From positions 174,667,501 through 174,731,500 of the forward strand of contig NC_134137.1 in the NCBI RefSeq assembly GCF_033958435.1: a stretch of 64,000 nucleotides of DNA. Reading direction: 5' to 3'. Below the pieces are notes generated by a model, which saw only the letters and a list, made by a program, of their open reading frames with translations, did no database searches and was not told the origin of the DNA. Source of the DNA: Carettochelys insculpta. Its lineage: Eukaryota; Chordata; Testudines; Carettochelyidae. The translations under genes and the position numbers were made by a program. Positions 46,451-58,289 of the stretch are shown one piece after another; within the stretch, counting starts at the first letter, position 1; each line of letters starts with the position of its first letter.

Positions 46451-47700
46451 TTTCATATTCCCCTAATCCATTATTTTTAATATTTCCACATATAAGAATT
46501 GTAGGATTTTAACTGCTGATCTGTGACATCATTTTGGCAAATCCACATGTATAAGTAATATTTATTTGTTATAGGCAAAAGAAGTAGATTACTCCTCTAA
46601 GAAATAATTAACCATGTAATTTTATTGTGTAGGGTGAAATTCTGGCCACAGTGAATTCTATGGTGAAACTCCCATTGACTTCAGTGGGGCTATGATTTCA
46701 ATGTTATAGTCCATTCCCTGAATCTCTAAAGGGAGAATTGGTAGGTTTAGAAAATATGGATCAACCCTTTTTGGCAATAGTAAATATGTGACACTCATCT
46801 ATCTTTATATAGTACACTACAGTATACCAACATTCTTTTTCAATATAGTCATAAAATGATAACTTTTAAAAAGTACTTCTTGCAGTTTTATTAATGTAAC
46901 ATATTATGGTCCTAGGCAGCTTTTTTTCCCCAAATCACAATGATGTCATATAGGGATGGTACATATTATCGCAGTGCTTCAACACTGAAGGTTGAAATTT
47001 TGGTGGGGTTTGAACTTTTTGTTTTTGGTGGGGTGTGCATTTTTGGATAAAATAAAGATTTTGTTGAGTTCAAACATTTTCACTTTTTGACTATGAAAAA
47101 ATTTGAAATGAAGCTTTAATTTCAATTTTTAATTTTTCTATCACTTGTAAGTAAAAAAGTAAGAGTAACCAGGGTTTCCATTATGTTTTTCAAATAGAAA
47201 ATATACAAAAAGTAAATGACTAGTTTTTCAGCTAAACTGTGTTTTTTCAAATAATATTTATAAACACTAATAATTTTAATTTAAGACATGATTGAAGCAC
47301 TCTTGCTTCTGTAGTAATAATTATATAATAAAATTATGCCACTAGTACAACATTGTACAGATTTAAGTAAGCAAAATGGCTTTGACCGCCTAGCAGCAGA
47401 ATACCCTTTGTCTCCTCGAAAACAAAATGCTATTTTATCACCTCAGCCTGAGATCATCATACCAAAATGTAACCCAGCTTGATCAACATTGTGTGGTATA
47501 GCAGAGGAATTGTTTAAAAGTGGCGGTGAGAAATAAACCTTTAGCCTGCAAAATATTCAGTAGGGAGCACTTGACACCTTGTCAGCCCAAAATTAGAATG
47601 CAAAATTAAGAGGAGGACATTTTCCAGAAGTTGGAATGCTTGTAGTCCCAAATAACAGTCACAGTATGTTCACCTAGATTTCTTCTGATTTCTGTATCAC
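46451..47700. other. AT-rich sequence, no gene; dispersed repeat at 46975-47170
   Basis: 46640-46700 holds ACTCCCATTGACTTCAGTGG, a phrase of an old sauropsid repeat. 46975-47170 shares the AAATTTGAAATG / CAAACATTTTCAC style of 2865 and 9340. Nothing else recognised. Confidence 0.4.
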
Positions 47701-47711
47701 ACACTGTAGTG

Positions 47712-47972
47712 AGCTGTAACAGAGAGGTAGCCATGTTAGTCTGTATTCTAACAAAAAACAGCAGTCGTGTAGCACTTTAAAGACTAACAAAATAATTTAT
47801 TAGATGATGAGCTTTTGTGGGACAGACTCATTTCTCCAGATCTATAGCACTGGTACTGGTAATGTTACAGAGCTGAAGAAATGGGTCTGTCCCACAAAAG
47901 CTCATGACCTAGTAAATTATTGTGCTCATCGTTAAAGTGCTACATGACTGCTGGTTTGCTTGTTATTTTTTT
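47712..47972. mobile_element. Inverted Penelope-tail insertion with perfect 11-bp target duplication
   Basis: ACACTGTAGTG at 47701-47711 and 47973-47983. The left arm GTAACAGAGAGGTAGCCATG..TAGCACTTTAAAGACTAACA..GATGAGCTTTTGTGGGACAG faces CTGTCCCACAAAAGCTCATG..CGTTAAAGTGCTACATGACT. The centre (47842-47876) holds about 35 bases (ATAGCACTGGTACTGGTAAT region) present in neither arm elsewhere. Confidence 0.87.
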
Positions 47973-47983
47973 ACACTGTAGTG

Positions 47984-48349
47984 TGGCAAAGTGGTCACCC
48001 ACTGACCAGGAGAGGGAGGAACTCCTCCCTGACCCCCTATGGGCTGCCAACCAGACAACTCACATAGGGTGAATCTCTAAGCACTAGATGTTCTGCTTCT
48101 TGTATGGCCCAGAACTCCAGATTATATGAAATGTGGTTTTGATTCTCCCTCGCCTATGAGTTTAAATCAGAGGTAACACCACTGAAGTCAGTAGAGTTAC
48201 ACTGGCACAAATGAGTAAAGATGCGGCATGATGTGCTTTGTCCCATATCTAAAGAGGAGTAATGTCAAAGTTTACATTATATGGCCTTAGCACACCAAAC
48301 TACAGGAAAGAGTGATGGCAGGTATCTTGTTGTATAAAACATTTAGACA
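47984..48349. other. No gene seen
   Basis: Includes an unassigned GGAGAGGGAGGAACTCCTCC palindrome-like patch near 48015. Confidence 0.4.
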
Positions 48350-49745
48350 GCAGAGGTGCATAGTGTTGAATGCCCACGACCACACTGTGGTGTCTAAGAG
48401 TTCCACGGTGTTAGTGCTGATCTGATAATGCCAGGTTAATTGTGGACTACTGAATGACAACTGACAGTCAGTGAGCTTCAGAGCTTATTGTCTGGGGACT
48501 TTGTCTCCAAAGCAGGCAACATCACCAGACAGGGCCAGCTGGTGGACACCAGTAATGGCTTTAGTTCTCTTGAGGACAATTCTCAATGATACATCCATGT
48601 TACAATAAAATCAAAAGTCTTATACTTCAAAGTCACCACTGGCAATGCATACGAAGTGTCTCCAGTTTCCGAGGTTTTGCTTAAGCAAAGTCTATGTTTC
48701 AGGTCCACATGCTGTATGTGAGTGTTATGTGGCTGATGCTGCTAAACTAAACTGTCTGTGCCCATCTGACAATTTGGTGCCTAGGTAGATGCAAAATGCA
48801 CTGTTTCCACAGTTTGTCTAGAGACACAGATCTCTCCTATCACAATTTTTATGCCAATTGTCTGGATCTTCATTTTTGCCCAAGAAACCCTTAGCTCAAG
48901 GGCAGTTGCTTTGTGCTGAAAGTACTCCACTGTGTCTCTAGGGCTGTTTGCAACCTGACTGAAGAGGATGACATCATCAGCATAATTTAGGTCAATAAAA
49001 GAAGTTGAACTGACTTTTAAAAAAGGATTTTCAAGTGATATGTTCAAGGAATCAATCCACTGTGTGCCAGAAATAGGGCTGCAAGCAGGACACATCCCTG
49101 CTTCACCCTTAATCTAGTGAAAAACTTATCAGACTTATAGGTCCTCCAACATAATTGTGCTCCACAGACATTATGCAGTGCTTCAGTTAGCCTCAAGAGG
49201 AGAGTGGGCACAACAATGCTTCATAAGGCCTCCTAGAAAGCAGCTGTATGGACAGAATTAAAGGCTTCTTTTAGGTCTATACACACAGCTGTCCAAGGCC
49301 AATTGAATACACAGTGGATTTCAGATAAAAGATGGAAGGTGAATATAGTCTTTTTTGTAGCTCTCCTGGCAATGAAACCCGACTGCTCTGGACAATGAGG
49401 TTTCACAAGGAAAGGCAGAAGTTAAGCAAATAGGACATGTTTGTGGACTTTTCCAAGGACAGAGAGCACAATATTGGCCTGTAGCTCTTGCACTCAGAGC
49501 ATAGGTGTCTCCCCTCATTGAATGAGATAATGATCCCTCCGCTGATCCCTTCCCAATAGCCCAGGCTTGGACAAAGAGTTAATGCAGTGCTCCACATGCA
49601 GCATCCCTGAGAAGCCTGGAAGTATGCTGTCAGCTCCAGCAGCATGCCTGCTTTGCAGTTTCTTCGTGGCACAGCAAACCTCTTCTAACACAGAAGCATA
49701 TACATGTTTTAGGCTCCAGGATTACATCTACTGCGAATGTGTCCA
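48350..49745 (-). pseudogene. Degraded non-LTR (LINE) reverse transcriptase
   Basis: On the - strand, conserved RT regions can be followed in order across several frames. These are a region near 49520 (GISGGIIISFNEGRHLCSECKSYRPI, equivalent to the WKxGxIIPLxKGK..CxxYRPI block), a region near 49350 (AVGFHCQESYKKDY, after the GFRxGRST block) and a region near 49070 (the C-V-x-PALF equivalent). Then comes a clear FIDLNYADDVILFSQ catalytic box in the open stretch 49095-48781, followed by a WAKMKIQTIGIK segment. Downstream are remains of the C-terminal region. Stops and shifts are frequent. The pattern fits an old endonuclease-type LINE that is not CR1; the clade is not determined. Confidence 0.7.
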
Positions 49746-52671
49746 GGTAAGAACACTGATAGTTAAGTGTAGGCTAATACTATTCCTTCTGTCTCAGCAG
49801 GAGTTCTTGGTTTTAAGCATGTTTTACTATCAGCCATGTTTATCAGCCTACACCCTGCACCAAATTCAGTTCTGGAGCAAAGCCATTACATAGCTTTGAA
49901 TGCCAGTCGTAACTTATTACATCTTGTTCACTTCTTGGCCTCCTTTGCTAAGTTCTCAAAATAAGGTTCATGATTCACTTTTGTTCCTGCTGAGATACCT
50001 TGTAAATGTTAAATTCAGCATTCATCATGGTGCTGCCTGGATTTGGATTTTTTTTGCAAATTTTTTTGTCTTTTTGAGTAGATAAAACATAATAAAGGAT
50101 ATGATGAAGCATGAGATGATGACACAAGTATCTGGAAATAGCATTCTATAAAAGAAATGCTAAACTCCAGCAGCAGCAAATGTTACATGAGTTTAATAAA
50201 GCTACCCGCTGTGATATTTACAGAGAACTGTGTTGGATGTGTTTGACGCATTAGCTGAACTAAGAAGATCATAACTGTGTAATGAAATATTTTTGAGAAA
50301 AAAAATAGCAAAACAAGAACAGAATCGCAGTTAGCCACAGGTCGTCAAAAGCAATTAGTGCAATTTAAAATGCTCTAGAGATGCTATAATTTTTAAAGCG
50401 AGTGCTCTCTCACCAATGCGACATGTTTCATTCCCTTTCACTTAAAAACAAGCAAAAATACAAACAAGCATGGAGTATGCTTGAGACTCTAAGCTCATCT
50501 TACAAGGCTTGGTTTCTGTTGTCTCTGGAAACGGGTCTAGTTAGACACACCACCCTAGGAAGTAGCATCATTTAACTTGTTTTGATCTCCTCTGCTACTT
50601 TTCTTACTTTACAGTAGGATTTAAAAGTACAAAGTATTGGGCCTTCCCTCCTGTCTCAGAGATTTGTCTGGCTCAGGCTCTGTATTAAACCACAGTTTAA
50701 CTAGTGAAAGTCCTTATTCATAGATGTAACTGTGTCAAAACTTGCACTTATTGAAGCAAATGGCAACTTCTCCGAAGGATCAAGTCCATTAAGAATAGGC
50801 AAGTTCAGTGAACATGTTGTTTTTCTAGATTATAGCTGTGGCTTAATATGTGCACATACGTAAAACAGTATGATGACAAATTATATTTGCAGGGTACTTC
50901 TCTATAAAATGATTGTTGGAAGCCAACATTTTGCCATGACATAATAGAGATATCAGAAATTGTAGTAATTATGTATCTGGGAGGCTTTAAAATAACCTGA
51001 AAGAGAGAACTGATATTATTTTTCAAAGTATGGAAATAAATTTGCAAGATGAACAGTATGTGAAGTTTGGGGTTTTAGCTCTCTGTTGTTCTGTTAAGAC
51101 ATGTCCATAATGTTGATAAGCGTTCTGATTATTTACATTATAGAATAGGAAAATCTTTGCTCCCTACTTTCTATCACTCCCTTAGGATATCTGTTGAAGA
51201 TGGCCAAATAACTACATTGCTATTTGTTAGTACTGTAGTGCCTAAGTGCTCTAGTCATAAACCAGGATTGCACTATGTTTGGCCATGTACAGATAGAGCC
51301 AAGAAAAACTTAAAATGTATCAGCTTTTCAGCTGATGTCAGAATGGGGTAGTTCCATTGACTTAAATACATCACAATCCAGCTGAGAACCTGACTGAATA
51401 TTACTGAGCAAATTTGCTATTCAGTGCCTGTTCATTCATTTTTTTCCCCTACCTATGATAGGGGCATTTTCATGTGGATCTATTAGAACTAATGAGAGAA
51501 CATGCAGAACGTTAATAATCTCAACATATCCAAAATCATCCAGGGGGAAAAACGATTAAAGTTAACATTCCTCTGCTGTCTATCAAATAGTTGTTCAACC
51601 CACTAAAGTGTGTGTCTTGTTTCTCTCTAGTCACAGCCTGTTAAACCATTAGCTCAAGTGGTAGAGGCTGTGCTGTGGACCACAGATTCTACTTTTTCCT
51701 TTTCTTCCCAGGCAAATGGTAAACATGCTTCTCCATGATGGAATTTGAAAGAGAATGGGTTGTAATTCAATTTCCTTCCAGAAATAATCATTAAGAAATA
51801 GTTTACAGAAAACTGTTAAAATGCTAAGGTTAAAGTCAAGTGTTCAAAAGTTTGGAAATTCCAGGATTAACATTACTCCTTGAATGTCCATTCACATGCC
51901 ACCCCCGCTAATTTTGTGTGTGTATTAACAGACAGTTGGTAATTACATCATCAGATAATCTTTGTTCTGCAGAGCACCCTCTTCATCATCCAGGCAGATG
52001 ATGACTCATGCAAAAGGGTGCAAGGAAGGATGGGCTTTTGAATTTAAGGCCATGCAATGGAACCCAGGACAGCTACGTTCTAGTTTTTTGGCTTTGACAC
52101 AGACTTCATATGTAATGTTGGATAAGGCTATATGAATCCACATGCTCAAAAAGTTCATATTAGGGTTGCATAGGCAACCTTAATTCTTGCATTCTTAACT
52201 TTTAAGTGTTTGACTTCACAACTTTAAATAGTTTTATGGAAAATGATATATATTTACTAGTAGCATTGGTAAACTATAGTGAACACTGGTTAACATTTTC
52301 AAAACAAAGGGATAATATATGTTTATCAAAACCTAATGAGTTATGTGTCCAAATCTGTCAGTTAGTTTTGAAAATTCCCACTGGTAATCCAGACAATTAT
52401 ATTAAGTGCATAATTCCTCCACTCCTCTTTTATTTCTTTCCTCCTACTTTCTAATTTTGTATGTCTCACATAGACCATTCTGCTTTGGGGCCAAATCAGG
52501 CAAGAACTTTTAGCTGAGCCTGTTTGCAGTAGTAAGTGCTGTTCTTGGTAGTAGATATTTGCAAGACTCAGTCCTGTTTTATGACATACAACTGACAGTT
52601 ATAGTAAAATTTAAAGTGCAAAACTTAATGTAGTTTGAAAATATATGGGAGGGGGTGAGTTAGCCTCTTTT
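49746..52671. other. Unique sequence, no gene; possible SINE head at 51645-51720
   Basis: TTAGCTCAAGTGGTAGAGGC resembles a tRNA A-box region and is followed by TGTGCTGTGGACCACAGATTC, so a tRNA-derived SINE head is possible. 50130-50450 is complex, non-repetitive sequence. No exon recognised. Confidence 0.35.
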
Positions 52672-52680
52672 TGTAGTTTA

Positions 52681-52864
52681 TGAGAGTTAGTCTGTATCTT
52701 CAAAAACAACAAGAAGTCCTGTGGCACCTAATGAACTAACAGATATTTTGGAGCATAAGCTTTTGTGGGCTTACGAAGCTGGTGAAGCGGATCTTTGTCC
52801 GTGAAAGCTTAGGCTCCAACATATCTGTTTGTCTATAAGGTACCACAGGACTTCTTGCTGTTTT
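52681..52864. mobile_element. Inverted Penelope-tail insertion, second subfamily
   Basis: CAAGAAGTCCTGTGGCACCT..GAACTAACAGATATTTTGGAGC..ATAAGCTTTTGTGGGC faces CCGTGAAAGCTTAGGCTCCA..ATATCTGTTTGTCTATAAGG..TACCACAGGACTTCTTG. Flanks TGTAGTTTA (52672-52680) and TGCAGTTTA (52865-52873) are 8 of 9 identical, a probable target duplication. Confidence 0.75.
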
Positions 52865-52873
52865 TGCAGTTTA

Positions 52874-53575
52874 GTGCTCTTTGGATACCGATCCAAAGAA
52901 AGAAATGAATTAACTCATTGTATAAATTAATTCAATTTATTCACACGAGGTGAGACTTGGCATAGTGTAATTTATCATTTGGTTTTTAATGGGTTCAAAA
53001 TACAGAGTCTGTTTCAAGGCAAAACATCTTCCTTTCGAGGCAAGGAAGTGAGAACTGCAGAGTTAGTTCCTGTGGTGAAGCATGTTGGATCTGATCCAAC
53101 CATCACTGAAATCCGTTGTTTGCAGTGTTATTGTAACCATGGTAGTCCCACACTGTTAGAGAGGCAAGGTGGGGGAGGTAATATCTTTCAGTGGACCATT
53201 TCAGAGGAACACTAGATCTTGTCAGAACAAGAGATGCAAAACCTTGCAGACATGCGTCCATTGCCACAATAATTAATACTCCTCCCCAGCACAATTTTCA
53301 AGATCTGTGGGTCCAAGACATGCTTTTCATAACATGTGACGCACCCCATCCAGTGTACTATATGCCACAATAACAAGTATGTGGTCAAAACCAGACAGTT
53401 GCTATACTGTCGAATGTATTCACCTAGAAAAAAGGTGTCATTTCACCTGTGGCTGAACATTTTTACCAAAATGCTTATCTCATATCTGATCTCGTAGTTC
53501 TCATTCTCAAAAGAAACACTAGACAGGGAGCTTAAATTTGTAACTTTTCAAGACACTAACAATTATGGTGAACAA
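52874..53575. other. No gene seen
   Basis: No motif recognised. Confidence 0.5.
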
Positions 53576-53578
53576 TCT

Positions 53579-55801
53579 GACTGCATCTACACTAAGAGAG
53601 AAATTCAAATTTACTAATATTGATTTTGTAGTTCTGGAATTTATAAGTTCAAATTTTACCATCCTCACCACCCTATGTACTCCTCACAAAGTCGACGTAT
53701 TGCTGCCACACTCAATTGGCAAACATCAACTGTTACAGTAGTGCATTGTGGGAACCTGTCCCACAGTCACCTCATCCTCATATCATTCTGGGTATGTTTA
53801 TTGGTCTTTGACATCATCTTCCCACATTGCATTTTCCTCATTCCCCTCCCATGGTAAGCAAACTTCCATTTTTCTCGTTGGAAGGAAGAAAAAGTAGGGG
53901 CGTCCACAGAGATGGCAAAAAAGTTTACGGAAATGTCTCTCTTCTGTAGCTCAATTCTCAACTGGGAATCCATTCAGTGTCCCCACCTCCAGTGATTGGA
54001 TCCGATGCTTAAAAATAATATAGGGACCCTGAATAGCTTTGAAGAAAGAGAAGATAGGAACGTTTTTCAAAAAAGAGAATTGCTGAGGGGAGGGTCTTTG
54101 GCGTTCCGGTGCACTATAAGGCTTCTGTGCACAGGCTGTGTTCTCAGCCAGGCATCCCCTGACTGTCCCTCCACTCCCATGATTGCATCCAATTCCTGAA
54201 AATAATACAGGGACCCGGACTGTATTCTCAAAGCTAGAGGACAGAGGGTAGAAAAGTCTTAGAGAAAGATTTTTGGCTGTCCTCTTCACTACACAGACAT
54301 TATGAACACGGGTGATGGCAGTGAAATCTCATACACTGAACTTAGAACAGAAACAGGAATCTCAACTAGCCCCTCTCCTCCCCCCAGTGTTTCTGAGGGG
54401 GTCAAAGCATAAAGACAGATAGGAGATGTTAGCAAAAAGATTTTATAACAGAAATATCAAACCAATAGGTGTCTGCAATGGACAGCAAGCTCCTGGAAAT
54501 ATTTGTGCTCAGTGTGGTGGGGAGGGAGGTGATTGGGATGTTGAAGTAGCTGAAGTAATCCCCATGACTATCTTAGCCTCCCGGGGAGACCTCCCTCTGG
54601 CAGCAGCAAGTCCCCGAGCATCTTAGCTGCTGAGGGAGATGTCTCCCGTTTGGCTGCAAGCACCACTGGTCCCTTGCTAGGTGCATGGGGGAGAGGGTTC
54701 AGTGGGTGGCCAATTGAAGTCATCCTCCCCAACTATCTTAGCCACTGGGGCAGACTACCCCTGGCATCAGCAAGCCCCTGAGCATTGTAGCCACTGGGGG
54801 GAGAATTCCCCCTGTGGCTGCAAGCACCACTGGTCCCTTGCTAAGGACATGGGGTTGTTCAGTGAGGAGCCAGTTGATGTAGTCCCCCTGACTATCTTAG
54901 CTGCCAGGGGAAACTTCCCCCGCTCCTGGCGACAACAAGCCCCTGAATATCTATAATCACCAGGGGAGACTTCCCCCTGATGGCTGCTAGACCCCAAATA
55001 TCTTAGTCATTGGGGAAAACTTCCCCCCGATGGCTGCAAGCCCCCCCGAATTCTTTTCCACCCCTGGAGCCCTAAGCATATTCAAGCTAGCACATGGTGC
55101 TGCCTGGCAGCGTGGTCAACACTGAATGGCAGGCACGTCCTTTTATGGGTTGATGGCTAACCACGTGATGTGGCTGAGTGCAGGAAAGACCCCAAGCATG
55201 GCACCAGTGGAGGAGGAGGGGGGTTCAAGCACATGCAACCCGCAGAGAAGGAGTTTCTCAGCGTCTTATGGAAGGACAACATGTGGTGCAGGGGGGCAGC
55301 AGCTGGCACCAGGCAGTGCAGAAAAAAATAACTAGTGTAGAGACAGAACCACAAACTCCGTGCAGGGGCTATTTGTAATGGGCAGATGCGCTCTCAGCAC
55401 TAATAGCAAAGAAAGACATTTCTCAGGCTCTCATACAAACATGAACCCACAGCCACAGGCTTGCTGCTCCCACTTTGAAATTCACCAGTCTTCCTGTTAC
55501 CTAGTTAGGGAGCACCTGGAAAGCAGCTGCCAGAGCGGAGCACTGAGGGGCATTGTGGGTTACATATGGGACACCTCTACAGGCTAATAAATTTGATTTT
55601 AAGATGTGGTGCTTCCACATTGGTCTTTAGTCAAACTTCTGAATTCAAGCTTGATGCCATACCCGTCAGGTAATGACAATATTGTAATCTTGATATTAGT
55701 GCTCCCTAAATCAAGCTAATGGTATTTAAAGTGAAGACAGTCGTGGTAATATCGAACTAACTGCCTTAAGTTCGAATTTATCTCATTTTGTTGATGCAGC
55801 C
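53579..55801. mobile_element. Harbinger-type non-autonomous element, 2.2 kb, TCT target duplication
   Basis: TCT at 53576-53578 and 55802-55804. Ends GACTGCATCTACACTAAGAG and TTTTGTTGATGCAGCC are inverted. Subterminal AAATTCAAATTT / AAGTTCGAATTTA motifs and a GTGCATTGTGGGAA segment follow. The body has a GC-rich tandem array (54555-55060) and no transposase domain that I can recognise; duplicated phrases (GAATAGCTTTGAAGAAAGAG and its inverted image near 54230) occur in the left part. Confidence 0.7.
54555..55060. repeat. Tandem array, about three 160-164 bp units
   Basis: The unit start phrase GTAATCCCCATGACTATCTT recurs, diverged, at 54555, 54719 and 54879. Each unit has two GGGGAGACTTCCCCCTG..GGCTGCAAGC half-units ending with ACCACTGGTCCCTTGCTAGG in the first two. 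Confidence 0.8.
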
Positions 55802-55804
55802 TCT

Positions 55805-56370
55805 GTTTCACATTGTATTAAATGGTGATACTCTACATACATTTCCCAGACCTTCAGAAGAGTGCTGTGTAACTTAGAAGCTTGTCAAGTGAAGCAATAT
55901 ATTTTATTGGACTACATTTTGTTGGTCCAGAAAAAGTTATTACCTCACCAAACCTACATGTCTATTGAAATCACTGGCAGTTTTTTCATTGACTTCAGTA
56001 TGACTGCACCTTTCATAAACCTAACAAGCTGTCTCTCCCTGTGCCCTCTTCTTTCATAAAAATCTGTTATTTACGTGACAATTATAAAGGTAGCATATTA
56101 AAAATACATAAAACAAAATACACATATTATCTTGGTGGCAGTCTCATGAGCCCACTATTAGTTGAGGAAATTTCTTTTAAAGAGTTCTTAAAGAACGAAT
56201 TGTAATGTTTGATGCATTCAAAGTGGAATTTTTCCTACTCAAATTTCAAATTTAATTTTTCATTGAAATAAATTATTTTCCTTCCTGTTGATCAGAATTC
56301 ACATAATAAATGGAAATTTGGTAATCAGTACTTTTTTTTTAAATTAATTAATTGGGCCATGTAGTAACAT
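55805..56370. other. No gene seen
   Basis: AT-rich sequence with no recognised motif. Confidence 0.5.
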
Positions 56371-56724
56371 CCTGGGTGCTTCTACACTGCAGTGATCTTT
56401 CAAAAGAAGATTTTTGGGAAGAAATCTTCCATTAAATCCTCTTTCAAAAGTTCACGTCCACACACCCAAAGCATATCGATCTTTTGAGCCACGCTTTCAA
56501 AAGAGCGCAGCCACATAGCCCCGGCTGTTCTTTTGAAAGAACAGGCCAGGAAACACTGTGGATGGGGTCACATGGCCAGCAAGTCCTTCTGGGAGTACCA
56601 GCCATGCATTTCCTTAAAGCTCCCCTCCCAAACACCCCATCCCTGCACACACTCCTGAGGCTTGCCAAGCTGATCACAGTAAAGCTGAGCCAGTGCCCAG
56701 TCCTGAGCTTCAGACCTGAGAGCC

Positions 56725-57180
56725 ATGGACCTACAGCACCCCCAAAGCCACCTGCACACCCTGGCTGGGCTCCTGGCCACCCTCCTTGCGGCTGCCCTCC
56801 ATCTGTTCCAGTGGCTGAGCCCAGTCCTTGGGGACCCCCACCCACCACAGCCCCAGCTGTGCTGCCCTGGGCTGCCCGGCACTTCTGGAGATACCCCACC
56901 AGCTTTGATTGGTGGGACTGGCTGGTCCTGGCTGAGTGGGATGACACTCACTGGCTGCAGAACTTTCAGATGAAGAAAGACACCTTCATGGAGCTCTGCA
57001 GCTGGCTCACCCCCATCCTCCAATGCCCGGACACCCAGATGCAGTCCGTCCTCACCCTGGAGAAGCGTGTGGCCGTCACCTTCTGGAAGCTGGCCACCTC
57101 AGACAGCTACTGCTCTCTGGGGCAGTAGTTTGGGGTGAGCAAGTCCACCATCAGGGCTGTCCTCCTTGAGGTAATGCACA
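56725..57180 (+). pseudogene. Harbinger-type transposase first exon, interrupted
   Basis: The ATG at 56725 opens MDLQHPQSHLHTLAGLLATLL and a Pro-rich linker. A frameshift near 56870 leads to HFWRYPTSFDWWDWLVLAEWDDTHWLQNFQMKKDTFMELCSWLTPIL, then LEKRVAVTFWKLATSDSYCSLGQ, a TAG at 57126-57128, and FGVSKSTIRAVLLEV. This is the helix-turn-helix region that precedes the DDE domain in HARBI1-like transposases. GAG/GTAATG at the end looks like a splice donor. The DDE catalytic exon is absent from the element. Confidence 0.8.
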
Positions 57181-58289
57181 CTCTGCTTGCTGGCCCAGAA
57201 TGGGGGGAAGGAGGCTGCCAGGCAAGGGGGACCCTGGGGGGCTGGGGCCAGGGATATGAGGGGGCAGGTCAAGGGTAGCGGGGAGGGCTAACCCCAAGGG
57301 ACTGTGATGCTCTGCCCTCACATAGGCCCAGTGCCAGAGGGGTGGTCTTGGGAGAGGGGGCAGGAGGGGGCAGGGGCACCCCTTTTACACACTTATGAGA
57401 GGGCTGAGGGCCCTGCTGATGTTGCAGTGTCAGCATGACCTCTACCTTTGACTCCCACTGCCACCAGCCCAGGTCAGCCCGGTCATAGAGGGCAGTAGTA
57501 AATGCCGTGGCCTCTGCGTCCTAGCTGCAGCAATGATCCCTCCTGACGCAGTCCCGCCCGGGTAATGGTGATGTGGGTGCCTGGCTCTCCCAGCTGCTCT
57601 TCCTGGGCTTCCTGGCCCAACAGTGTGGATAGGGCTGGCTGGATCTGGGGTTGAGGTGGGACTCTCATGGTCCTTGAACGGCGCACCTGTAGGGTTGGAA
57701 GGGAAGAGAGAGGAGTCAGTCCCACAGCCCAGCCCCAAGAACTGTGCCCCCATCCCCTACCCCCTGTGGGTCCCAGCCCCCACCCCGGGGATGAGCGATG
57801 GGGATATCCAAGGAGAAGTAGCTTGTGTGCCCTGCTCAATGGGTCTTGCTGCACAACATCTCCAAAATGCCTTGTGAATGGGGTTGTCCATTGTGGGCCA
57901 CCATCCTGCCCCTGGGAATGGACTGGCAGTCAAGGGGGGAGTGTCTGGCCACAGATGGGGCCCTGCACAGGTGGCAGGTGAGGTGGGCAGAGCCTGGCCA
58001 TTCCCAGCCACCCCCATGTGTGCAGTCCATGGCACTGTCCATGGGCATACCTGCATACTGGGGATGCCGTCTTCTGTGGGGTGTCTAGAGTCAGGCCTGT
58101 GCCTGTGTGTCTGGCCTGCTTCCAGCCATGGTAGGGGTAGACGTCTCCCCTGAACCTTGGGGTGTGCGATGCACCAAGCAGTTACCATAGGGTCCCATCT
58201 GGAGGTTACCTGATTGGAGGATTCCAATTGGAGGGTGATGATCAAGGTCCTTTCAGTTGAGTCATTGTCATCCATTGGGTCTCAGTCTC

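Noticed and set aside
51645..51720. tRNA-like A-box sequence
   Set aside because: No cloverleaf or convincing B-box; kept only as a possible SINE head, not a tRNA gene.
53951..54289. 112-codon - strand frame
   Set aside because: Lies within the 53579 transposon and consists of an internal inverted duplication.
57757..58275. 172-codon open frame on -
   Set aside because: Inside the Harbinger element between gene remnants; composition is Pro/Thr-rich and no similarity to the Myb gene was seen.
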